In this document: one piece after another, positions 50,576 through 61,144 of the stretch
How the letters are laid out: each line of letters begins with the position of its first letter
Position numbering within the stretch: position 1 is the stretch's first letter
Assembly: GCA_003254885.1 (NCBI GenBank)
Contig: QANT01007796.1
Coordinates: forward strand, 1 to 64,000
Direction of reading: 5' to 3'
Source: Purshia tridentata
Taxonomy: Eukaryota; Streptophyta; Magnoliopsida; Rosales; Rosaceae
DNA length: 64,000 nucleotides
Translations under genes and position numbers: made by a program
Notes under the pieces: model-generated
Database searches by the model: none
What the model was told of the DNA's origin: nothing
Seen by the model: the letters and a program-made list of their open reading frames with translations, nothing else

Positions 50576-53500
50576 ATGATGAAGCATAAAGATGGAAAAC
50601 CTGGTTCCCAAACGGATAAAAGTTCCAGGATTTTCTCCAAGACACTCATATTTTTTGTGCTGTGCGGGTTTTCATTCTATCTTGGTGGAATCTTCTGTTC
50701 TGCGAAGAACAAATTTGAGGCTGAGGATGTCAAAGATGTCGGAAAGGCAGTTCAGACTTCCAAGGAGTCACTTGCGGCTCCTCTGCAAATAAAAGCTGTT
50801 ACCTTTGCTGAATGCAGCAGCGACTATCAAGACTACACTCCCTGCACAGATCCAAGGGTATTTCCTTAATCATTGATTTTATGGTACTATAGGCCTTTTG
50901 GAATCTGGGCACCACTAGATGTTTATCAAATTTTGATGGAAATGGTGCATGTTTATTGTACAGAGGTGGAGAAAGTATGGTGTTCATCGGCTTACTTTCC
51001 TGGAACGCCACTGCCCTCCAGCATTTGAAAGGATGGAATGCTTAGTTCCACCTCCAGATGGGTATAAGTTTCCAATCAGATGGCCCAATAGCAGGGATCA
51101 ATGTTGGTACAGGTAAATATTTTAATAGCTTGTTTATGATATTTGTTATCAAAGGACTACATATGCTCAAAATTTGTCAATTTTAAGTTTCTTTTTGTTA
51201 CAGACCAAAAAGAGTTTTTATTTGTTAAGTGTCTCCAAGTTTACCTTACGGATCTGATTTCAGGAATGTGCCATATGATTGGATTAACAAGCAGAAATCT
51301 AATCAGAATTGGCTGAGAAAAGAAGGGGATAAGTTTCACTTTCCTGGTGGGGGAACTATGTTTCCTAGAGGCGTTTCTGCATATGTTGATTTAATGCAAG
51401 ATCTCATTCCAGAAATGAAAGATGGGACTGTTCGAACTGCCATTGATACTGGTTGTGGGGTGAGTCCAATTTTCATCTTATTTTACTTTTCCAGAATTTA
51501 TCATGGTAAGATATAAATGAAACTTGCTGGTGGGTGAACACATGTTGCCTTTACTATTTACTATCAGGATGGTGCTTCTTTTAGCATAATTTAGTCAAGA
51601 TGTAAGTTGAAATTTAATCTGTAGCTTTAATTTTTCGTGGTTGTAATTTGTTCACTATCTAAAATCTATTTCTTATTGTTCTTAAAGCTGCGTTTACTGT
51701 TTTGCAAGGTTGGAGTGTTATAATTAAAATTAAAGTCGGCTCTAAATAATTCAATTTGTAAGAAATTACATTATTTAATCTCTGTAAATGATTATTTCTA
51801 GGTTGCAAGTTGGGGAGGTGATTTGTTAGATCGCGGGATTTTAACAGTTTCTCTCGCCCCAAGAGATAATCATGAAGCTCAAGTTCAGTTTGCATTGGAA
51901 CGTGGAATTCCGGCAATTCTTGGCATCATTTCTACACAGAGGCTTCCTTTCCCCTCAAACTCATTTGATATGGCTCACTGCTCAAGATGCCTCATCCCAT
52001 GGACGGAATTTGGTAATTTGTCTATCAAATTGTTATGAAAAAATCTTTGAATTCTAGAGAATATAATTAAGTTTATAAAGCTCAATGTCCAGATGGAACC
52101 AGTTTTTAAATAATATCCATAGCATAGTGGGAATGCATGGATCATGTTATCTAATAGCAGTAATGTATTGCATTTCTACCTGCTAGCTCAGCAATATGAA
52201 ACATACATGTGGAAATTAACATGCAATGTATCCCAGCATGCTTGAACTATATTGACTAAGGTGTATGCAATGTTAGTTTTGCAGAACTTTCCTGTTAGTC
52301 TATAAGTATCTGTATTGTTTTCACTGGTTCTCTAGGAATTTGGAGATGCTTAAAAGAAAAAATGTGGTAAATAATGGTATTTAGCACCAACTCAATCATC
52401 TTGCACCACTTGTCTTATTGGCTATTATCCTGCTGTCAGGTGGAATTTACCTCCTAGAAGTTCATCGTATACTCCGTCCTGGAGGTTTCTGGGTCCTCTC
52501 TGGTCCACCTGTCAACTACGAAAACCGCTGGCGTGGATGGAACACAACTATAGAAGAGCAGAAATCAGATTATGAGAAGTTGCAAGATCTGCTAACTTCA
52601 TTGTGCTTCAAATTGTACAACAAAAAGGATGATATTGCTGTTTGGCAGAAATTGTCAGATAATAGTTGCTACAAAAATCTTGCTGAGCCAGATTCCTACC
52701 CTCCAAAATGTGATGATAGCCTTGAACCTGATTCAGCATGGTACACTCCGTTACGCTCTTGTGTTGTTGTTCCAAGCCCAACACTTAAAAAGTCAGCTTT
52801 GGATTCCATCCCTAAATGGCCAGAGCGGTTGCATGTTGCACCTGAACGTATTTCTGATGTTCATGGTGGGAGTGCTAGTGCTTTCAAGCATGATGACAGC
52901 AAGTGGAAGGTACGATTGAAGCACTACAAGAAGTTGCTCCCTGCAATTGGAACAGATAAGATCAGAAATGTTATGGACATGAATACAGTATATGGAAGTT
53001 TTGCTGCAGCAGCGATTGATGATCCCTTGTGGGTCATGAATGTGGTCTCTTCCTATGCTCCAAATACACTAGCTGTGGTCTATGATCGGGGCCTTATTGG
53101 AACTTACCATGATTGGTAATTTTGAATTGACTTATTATATAAACATTGAAGCTTTGATCTGCATGAACAAAATGCTTTTGATGGACCTCTCATGTGGTCA
53201 TTATTATGATATCAAGCTTTCTTTTGTGTTAATTTATTTGTTTTCTGTTTTGGCAGGTGTGAAGCTTTTTCTACATATCCTCGAACTTATGATCTTCTAC
53301 ATCTTGATGGCCTCTTTACTGCAGAAAGCCACAGGTATGGTGCTGCCTGATAGGAATTTCATATTCTTAGTTATCAGAGAATAACTAACAAACATGATCT
53401 TATCAGAGAATAACTTTTTGTAAGTACGTATTTGTCCTGATAGGAATTTCGTATTCTTAGTTATCAGATAATGGTGCTGCCTGACTGATGTATGAAATAC

Positions 53501-53827
53501 TTGAATGGCATTAAGGTTATAATGATGGATAATAGATGTGACAGTATTCACTGTGAATTTAACATTTAAGGTTATAAATGGTTCTAATGATGGTACTTGG
53601 GCAGATGTGAAATGAAATACATGCTCTTAGAGATGGACCGAATTCTGCGCCCCGGTGGCTATGCAATAGTTCGAGAATCGAGCTACTTTGTGGATGCTGT
53701 TGCAACCATTGCCAAAGGAATGAGATGGGCCTGTCACAAAGAAGATACTGAGTATGGCATAGAGAAGGAGAAAATATTGATATGCCAGAAAAAGCTCTGG
53801 TATTCAGCTAACCGGAGTTCCAGATGA
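50576..53827 (+). CDS. ERD3: Golgi type II methyltransferase, PMT21/ERD3-like
   Basis: Member of the plant PMT (DUF248) family of type II Golgi proteins thought to methylate cell-wall pectin. Seven exons: 50576-50857, 50964-51112, 51264-51459, 51802-52012, 52440-53115, 53257-53334 and 53605-53827. They give 604 residues, against about 600 in Arabidopsis PMT21. The start could be ATG 50576 or the adjacent 50579, which matches [10 protein letters not shown] in relatives. A short cytosolic tail and signal anchor at about 22-42 ([19 protein letters not shown]) precede the catalytic region. The SAM-binding motif is [16 protein letters not shown], with [18 protein letters not shown] and the second half-domain [17 protein letters not shown]. 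It lies between an RPA1 gene and a MAK-like kinase, as ERD3 does in Arabidopsis from memory. Confidence 0.95.
53346..53473 (+). repeat. Direct repeats inside ERD3 intron 6
   Basis: The block CCTGATAGGAATTTC-[AG]-TATTCTTAGTTATCAGA occurs at about 53346-53378 and 53436-53469. TTATCAGAGAATAACT also occurs twice at about 53373 and 53401. The first copy starts 12 bases after the exon-6 donor. This is a small local duplication. Confidence 0.8.
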
Positions 53828-54973
53828 TGAACATAGAAACCCAAACCAAGTTGATCTCTTGGAGGGCTGAAAATAGGGATAGAAGCGAAAGAAGCAACGT
53901 TCAATACCATTCACAGAGAATTAGTTTACTCTATAAGAAGCCATGAGTATTCAAATTTTATGATTCAAGTCTCAGTTACCCAATAAGGTGGTTTAATTGA
54001 CTTATAGGGCTTTTCGTATAGATATATTCTTTATAAGGTCTCAACATGTACTTGGTATAATTTCTTTTTTACCCATTTTTCATCATTTGTTTTCTTTTCA
54101 TGTCAAGCTGTAATCTAAAGATACCTAATGATTTGAAAATATGCAAGGGGTTTGGGAAAGTACGATCCTGACAGCTTGTGATTTTTTTCAATGAAATGTG
54201 CTGCTTCTGTTTACCTATTGATGGTAGGCTTAATATCTGTTTGTTTTGCAACTCAAAATTTAATTCGAATCTCACATCATCTCCTAAAATTTATTTTGTC
54301 CCACTTAGCTACTCATAAATTAGTGACAAGATATCACTTTATTATATAAATATTGGTTTTATTGTTTTTAACGACTGCACTTGAAGCCCTCCCCTGTATT
54401 AAATTTTTATCATATCTATGAGAGACATATCTTAGAATTAATTCTCTATCAATGGATATAGGAGTCGCCATATATATCATCAATAAAATTTAATTTCTTT
54501 TTTTTTTTTTTTGGTTGATTGACATACAGGTCAATTACAGCTAGCGGCGCACTTTTAGGCATGCAGGTCAATTATAATGAAATTCCAACAAAGTGATGAA
54601 ACTTCCTTTCTGCCGACAAATGCAAGAGTAAAGACGAGTGACGGCTATTGCAAGACAACTCTTATTATTCAGAATTCCATCGAAACCAAGAGACATGTTA
54701 ACTCATGATTATGGCTAAAAGACACTTTCAACTTTGAACTCAAATAAAAACCATGCATTTTTCAAGGTGTCACCAGTTTTCAAAGACTATTTGCTTAAAT
54801 TATAATTATCTTCGTTGAAATAAGACTGTTGCACATAAGGATAAATGACATACAAAATTTAATTTTAAAATTAATTAATTAAAAGCAACTCATGTATGTT
54901 CAAGTATATATAAATTACTAGTTTATAACTTACGATTCTAAGCATAAAAAATAAAAATAAAAAGATAAAAGCA
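53828..54973. other. ERD3 3' flank and upstream region of the Cys-rich gene
   Basis: 53828 to about 54200 looks like the ERD3 3' untranslated region. From about 54600 the sequence matches the region 57170-57350 upstream of the second Cys-rich gene (shared GGCTATTGCAAGACAACTC and ACCAAGAGACATG), so it belongs to the duplicated unit. Confidence 0.6.
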
Positions 54974-55892
54974 ATGGGGAGGAGACTGGCTTGGATGGTA
55001 TTAACAATGATTATTCATGTGTTAGTTTCAGTGCATGCTCATGACACTTCCCTTTCTTCTCTTTCTCATCATCTTCCTCATCATCCACATGATACTTTTT
55101 TCCCAAACATCTTTGGAAATCCAGAAATATTTTCACTCTATAATGTTCTTAATTGTGTTATGGAGAGTTTCGGAGCGTGTAGTAAAATACATGCACTCCC
55201 TAATACACTACTCGTCTCTTGTATGGTTTCACATCTAAGTCTAGCATGCCAGGATATTAAGCCTGTTAAAATTCATATAGGCAGTGTATTCAGAAAGATG
55301 GAGATTATATTGAAAAGAACTTCTGCAAATTTTCTTAGATGCATTCTGCAATGTCAGTCATCTACCAGCAAATTCATACGACCTTTCAGTGCATACGTTG
55401 CTCGTTTTGGTGCATGTTTTGTGGAAAAAAGATGTAGTGATCAGCGTCCTCTTTCGGACTCTAACAACAATCAAAGTGGTCTTGATGCTGTTTATACTTG
55501 TACTCTTCATTGTGCTCTTATGATGAGCGCCCAAATTCAACATGGTATCTCTCTAATTCACTCATTAACTACTTCCTGCATGCACCCATAAATATATGCA
55601 TGCATCAATACAAAAATTTATGTATGGAATTGTGTACGTCTTCACATTGCTAATACTTTTTGGCTCTTTTTATATATTTTCTTAGAAACAAGACTTTGTC
55701 TACATGCTTTCGTATGCGTAACGTTTTTCTCTTTGGATGTTTAGCTCTGTTTGTAACAACAACCAAAAAGTCGATGTAGACATGCTCCTCGGTGCTTAAT
55801 TAATTTAATATATATGTTCTTGATTGGCAGATTCGGACAACTTGGAAGATTATGTTACAAGCTGCTACAACAGTTGCGCGAAGAACTATTAG
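54974..55892 (+). CDS. Secreted cysteine-rich protein, tandem copy 1
   Basis: Two exons, 54974-55544 and 55831-55892 (GT-AG, phase 1), give 210 residues. There is a signal peptide of about 22 residues (MGRRLAWMVLTMIIHVLVSV, cut after HA), then a His/Ser-rich spacer, then a domain with twelve cysteines at 61, 69, 83, 92, 123, 127, 148, 154, 176, 180, 202 and 206. Three C-x3-C pairs (123/127, 176/180, 202/206) recur, an arrangement seen in several plant secreted Cys-rich families. The conserved stretch F-SLYN-x-L-x-C starts the domain. Even cysteine number and signal peptide argue for an extracellular disulfide-bonded protein. I do not recognise the family. The last exon of 62 bases adds the final C-x3-C. 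Confidence 0.75.
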
Positions 55893-57485
55893 ATGTTCCT
55901 TATTATTAATAGCATTTGGAATAAATATCAAAATATTTTCGATATACTAGCCTTCAACACTTAAGACTTGAAGAATTATTTGGTGTTTCTTATTATTATA
56001 AAGAAATACATACAAATTGTAATAAAAATGCAAGTCCTCGTGGCAATTTGAATGTAATAAATAAGCATGATACTTTTATAAAAGTTATTATTTGTGAGTG
56101 GAAAAGGAAATCATGGTAATACCTTTAGCATAAATGAATATGATTTATTTTGGACGAAAGTGTTGCATATGGGACAATGTAAATGTTATATATATATGTA
56201 ATTGTCAATTCTCTGGTCCAAAATGCTCGGANATGTAATTGTCAATTCTCTAGTCCAAAATGCTCGGAATTAGATTAGAAAGTGTGCATGCTCACTTTGG
56301 CCATTTGGTATTATTTTCTTCTTGAACCAAGTGGAGCGTGTGGGTTTGAGTGACATGGGTTGAATAGGGGCTTGACACGTGGCACATGTAATTTAATTGA
56401 AGCCCAACTTGCTTCACATGTTAGAAGACTGTAATTTGAATATTTAATTTATGGGTCTTAAGTAAACACAACATGCCCAAAACGAGGGAGCGAATGAGAC
56501 TGCATCACAATTGAAACATAGCCCAAAGGCCCATACTACTCTCATCTTAAACCATGGCCTCAATATCTAAACCCTAAACCCAAGCAAAGCCAGGCTACAA
56601 AGTCAACAATGTACTTCTTCTATCCATTTTCTTTGTCAAAGAACCTTCACGTTTAAGCTTAGCTCTCGTAAGTTAACCCAAACTCTAAACTTCATCATTC
56701 TCAAGCTTAACCACCTATAAGCATACAAGCATTTTATTCACTTGTACCTTTTGATTCCTCACTCCCTTGCCCTCTAACCCTTTTCAATTAACCATCATAA
56801 CCACCACCACCACAACCTCAAATCACTTCATTTAAAGCCATCCAGAGCCCAACTACCCAAAAGAAAAAGCTATCCCTTGCCAGCACTTCAAGGATATATG
56901 AACTTGAAATTCAAGAAAACATTCCTTAGGACATTACTTTCTTGCGAGATACTCTAGATCTAAGTATGCAAACTTAAATAGGAGTCAGAATCAGAAGCTT
57001 AGGATCACTCTTTTTGCAATGGCCCAACAAATGTGAGTCAAATATTGTGTAAGCATTATCTAACCATATACCACGAATATATGTAAATTTTAGACTTTAA
57101 ACAAATGTTAATTTTTAAATATAATTTAGGATTTAGAGTAACTCCAACAAATTGTTAAACAAATGTTACTTCTAGCAATTGCAAGATTACATGGGAATGT
57201 TGGCTATTGCAAGACAACTCTTATGGAAACTCATGATTCCAACCAAGAGACATGATAACTTATGACTCTGTCCAAAAGACATTGGAATTGAAATCCCTAT
57301 TTACTATCACCAAATGTCACCATTCTCAAAGACTATCCACTTAATTAGAATTTTTGGTTTGAAATACAATTTTTTTAATGAGGGTAAGTTAGACTAAAGT
57401 ATCTATAATTTGACTATAAATGCAAAAAAAATAAGTTTCGTTATTTTGAAATAAAAGCAAGCAACTCTTGATTTAGATCTTATAA
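55893..57485. other. Region between the two Cys-rich paralogues
   Basis: No gene supported. 56460-57000 is less AT-rich and contains CTAAACCCTAAACCC at about 56569-56583, two telo-box-like words, within an unassigned non-coding or decayed stretch. From about 57170 the sequence resembles the 5' flank of copy 1. Confidence 0.45.
56196..56268 (+). repeat. 36-bp tandem repeat around an N
   Basis: ATGTAATTGTCAATTCTCT and the following GTCCAAAATGCTCGGA occur at 56196-56231 and again at 56233-56268, with one G/A difference and a single N (56232) between. It is either a real short tandem duplication or a join artefact of the draft assembly. Confidence 0.8.
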
Positions 57486-57989
57486 ATGATGGTTTTGCGC
57501 TTAACTTTGGCACGGGAGAGGAGGAGACATGTTTTTATTATAGTAGTTTTGATCAATATGCACGTATTAGTGGATGCAGATGACACTTCTCGTTGCTCTC
57601 TTCCTTCCCACCCTCTTCTTTCTCCTATTCCATATGATGATTTTAACATCCCTAAAATAATATTTACAAATCCTAAATTTTTTTCGCTCTATAATATGCT
57701 TGATTGCATTTGGAGAAGTTACGGAATATGTAGTAGAATGCATATACACCCTGCAGCATTAAAACTCTCTTGTGTTGTTTCACATCTAGCCATGGTTTGT
57801 GAAGAAATTAAATCCCACAAAATTCCTAAAGGCTATATACTCACAAAGATACACTTTACACTTAACAGAGTTTCTAGAGGTTTTCGACAATGTATTGTAC
57901 AGTGTCAACTCGTTTCTTACAAGATGCAGCCCTTCAATGCATACGTTGCTGGTTTTGGTGCATGTCTGCTCCAAAGATGTAGCCACTAA
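57486..57989 (+). CDS. Secreted cysteine-rich protein, tandem copy 2 (shortened)
   Basis: Single frame of 167 residues from ATG 57486 (an adjacent second ATG follows). It has a signal-anchor-like N-terminus with RERRR before the hydrophobic stretch HVFIIVVLINMHVLV. Cysteines at 74, 82, 96, 105, 136, 140, 160 and 165 match the first eight of copy 1 with spacings 8, 14, 9, 31, 4, 20 and 5, against 8, 14, 9, 31, 4, 21 and 6. One extra Cys is at 37. FFSLYNMLDC, SCVVSHLAMVCEEIK and PFNAYVAGFGAC align with copy 1. It stops at CSH where copy 1 continues. Homologous sequence downstream (GTTATGATGAGTGCC at about 58072) is out of frame, so copy 2 lost the last two C-x3-C pairs and the second exon. It may be a shortened functional form or an early pseudogene. 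Confidence 0.65.
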   Translation: MMVLRLTLARERRRHVFIIVVLINMHVLVDADDTSRCSLPSHPLLSPIPYDDFNIPKIIFTNPKFFSLYNMLDCIWRSYGICSRMHIHPAALKLSCVVSHLAMVCEEIKSHKIPKGYILTKIHFTLNRVSRGFRQCIVQCQLVSYKMQPFNAYVAGFGACLLQRCSH

Positions 57990-59400
57990 TCCCTCTATTA
58001 GATGTTGTCATTAACAATCTTACTCCTTTTAATTATGTTTAATTAGATCCTGTATATTATTGATTGTATTGTTATGATGAGTGCCAGAATAAAATAATTA
58101 TATATATGCCCGCATATATTCATGAATAAATACAAAAAAAGTTATAAACTTCATTCTTCCTACATTTTAATTTTGCTCCTTCCAACTAGAACAAATTGTG
58201 AATACCTATTGAATGTTCTTGTGTTGAAAATAGCTCAGTTTATACTTAATTATGTACAAGTTATATATTTTATAGAAATATCAAAAAGAGATAAATAAAA
58301 TAGATAATAAAGGATAGTAGTTGTATAAGAAAGACTAATAAAACGTTTACAAAATTGTTAAAACGTTAAGACGTGACTTGCAATGTTACAAGGTACATGT
58401 ATCTTAAAAATACTCGACTCTCAATGTACGATTGAACAAGTTGAGAAACTTTAAGGTATGATTTGAGAAGCGTCATAACATGACTTACGATTTCACTTAG
58501 TTTATAACTGGAGACATTTTAAGTGTTTATAATTTTGATGCATTGAATATTGTACCTAGTAACATCGTATGTCATGTCGTGACACTCTCCAATACCCTAG
58601 AGTTTCAACTCATGTTTTAAGACATCTCAAATCGTTCATTGAGTAATCAAATCTCTTTCATTAAAGAAAAAATCCAACTTAAAAATGAAAAGAGATAAGT
58701 AATCCAAAAATGTTATTGTCATCATAAAGAAAAAATAACAAATTACAAATTTTCATATTCATGAACTACTTGGACTCACATGCCTGACACAAAGGTGAAA
58801 GCCTTTGAAATTTGAATCCCCATTTTGAAATGCGGGAGAGGTGAAAAACAAAAGAATAGAGGGAGTGGAAAAAACTGCTACAATACTGGGGATAAAAGTG
58901 TCCTTATCCCATACTTTAATCTTTTATCATTCAAGTTTTCTCACTTCTTGTCTTTTACTGTTTTACCCTTTATTTACATAAGATTGTTCATGTAGCGTAA
59001 TTTTAGGTGGGGGCATTTTGTGAAAGTTTCATAAACTGCAATTGATATTGAACGTGTCTTCAATTTTGTGTTTTACCTTTTTATCCTTTTTAAACATTGT
59101 TGTTCAATTGTATCAAATTTTTGTAAGTGAGAATAGTTTTGGAGTTTTAAACTGTTCAACCTTACTATTTTTTTTCTATAGGCAGAAGGTGAATAATAGA
59201 TAAAGGAAGATAAATAGATACTAGATAGATATTTTGTCTTTTATTTTTTTTTGAGAAAAGATAAATAAGAAAGCAAAAGAAAAAAAGAGGAGCCAACTAA
59301 GCAAGGCCAAAGATCAGGACCGTCCACATAATTACAAGAATACCCTTCGCTTCTGGGGTCCGTAGGAGTGGAGCTATAAATAATCGAAACGCAAGCATAA
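57990..59400. other. Intergenic region upstream of the kinase gene
   Basis: AT-rich, no coding exon supported. It includes the decayed 3' part of Cys-rich copy 2 (to about 58110). Near the right end the minus strand shows no gene, and the plus strand enters the kinase promoter. Confidence 0.5.
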
Positions 59401-61144
59401 GTTAGGTAAATTCCTTGGTTAGCACGAAGTCTTGGCTCTGACAAATCAGAATTCGGTGGGTTTTAGGCAAAGTCGGTTTCGCATAACAGAAACTCTGGAT
59501 TCCACCTCTTCCCGTCCTTGGCGACGGTGGTTATGCCGCTTGGCTTTCAGGTTCGATTCCTTTTCCTCGGATCTGATCCCCTTTCATTCTTTTATTGTTT
59601 TCTGTTTTTTTTTTTTTTCAAGATTTGCTATTATTGATTTGTTATTCAATTTGTTTTTGTTCGATTCGCTTTATAATTTGACTTTATTCGATTTGTTTTA
59701 TAATTCGATTTATCTAATTCTCTTTTATTCCATGTTTTCTGGGTTTTCTGAAATTAGGGTTAAATTTGTTATTGTTGAACTTATTCGTCTGGATTTGATT
59801 CTCCGATTTCGATTACAAATTTTTTGTTTGGTGAGAAATACACAGTTTGAAAATTTGATTTCTAAGTTTGGTTATTTAGGTTTGTTTAAATTTTTCTGAT
59901 CGTGAATTGCTTCTGAGGGCTGTGATTAATCCTAACTCGAATTAGTAATTTTGAGTTTTATTTTTATGTTGTCAATAATGTTGTATACTTGTTGCTTATT
60001 GGTCACCATAGAGATGTTACAGCTTTAGTTGATAGTATAATGTAGCGTTGTTTTAGTATGTGTGCAAGTCTAAAACTGTAACTTGCTGTAACTCAAAGTA
60101 TTTTATGATTGAACTGATGTGCATTTGTTAATTATAATTTCAGGGTGCGCCGGGCTTGGATCTAAAGAGCTTTGATATATTTCTTAAGACATGGACCAAG
60201 TACGCCTCTGGTCAAATTGCCACCAGTACCGGGTCTTTTCTTTCCAGGAAGTGCTTGACTGGAGATTTCTTGTCCTTGGAGATTTTCTTCTGGTTTCGTT
60301 TGTTAATTGCACTTAGTGGTCAGTTTCTCTTAAATGATCAGTACAGGAGCCGTGATGCTAGTTACCTCTAAGTTAGGTGTTGGATCTTTAGTGCATAGTG
60401 CATTGCTGATACAACATCCAGTTCAAATTTCTGGGAAAACTTCTTCAGGGGTACAGCTTTTTCATCTCACATCAAATGTTATGCATCTATTTATTTATCC
60501 AGTGCCTGCTTAATGATCCTAGACTTTATTCTTATTTTTCTTATGACAGGGATAAAGTCTGCCAATCTGTGACTGAAGATCTCTACATAGTTAATATTAG
60601 ATAATCAGTTACATCATACCAAACCTGTGCAGACTGTTTATTTCATAGCTATTTTTCACCCTTGCTTCTGATGGGTACTGTGAAAAGTGGCAAGTTATCT
60701 GTTAGCTGAAGATTCTACACTGATTTCTACTTAGTATAGATGAGATAGCTTTTAGTTAAGTTTGTTGAAACTTGGGTGACACTATCTTGAGCTAGGAGTC
60801 TTTCTTGTTGGCGGGATCAGTCATTCTGGTTGGTTTTTCAATTGGCGGCGATATGTCCTGTGTTTCTTCTCCTTTTTTGCCATCCATGTCATTCTGTAGT
60901 CTTGAAGCCGTGGAGTTAGTAATAAATAAGGCTGCGCAGCCCATCCATCATAAGAATTCTGGTTTTGTGCTTTTGCATGTTGCGTCAGAAAATTAATGTG
61001 GATTGAGCTGGACCAGCAAGGCAGTTGTTTATATCCTACAGTGTATTTTGAGGATCATCTTCTAAGATAAATGCCATTTATCTTTTACGAGTCTTTATGT
61101 TTTCACTGAATAAAGAAAGAGCTGCTTTGCCTTCCACAGGAAGA
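59374..61144 (+). promoter_or_regulatory. Promoter and 5' leader of the MAK-like kinase
   Basis: CTATAAATAA at 59374-59383 is a good TATA box. A leader exon would then run to a donor at about 59550 (TTTCAG-GTTCG). A second leader exon begins after AATTTCAG at 60143, followed by leader or intron sequence to an acceptor CCACAG at 61139. Short frames in this stretch do not resemble known proteins. Confidence 0.5.

Noticed and set aside
56569-56583. Telomere-like CTAAACCCTAAACCC
   Set aside because: Only two units; typical of short telo-box promoter words, not an interstitial telomere array.
59548-59560. GGTTCGATTCC, a perfect tRNA box-B word
   Set aside because: No box A at the right distance and no acceptor-stem pairing; it overlaps an ordinary leader-exon donor.
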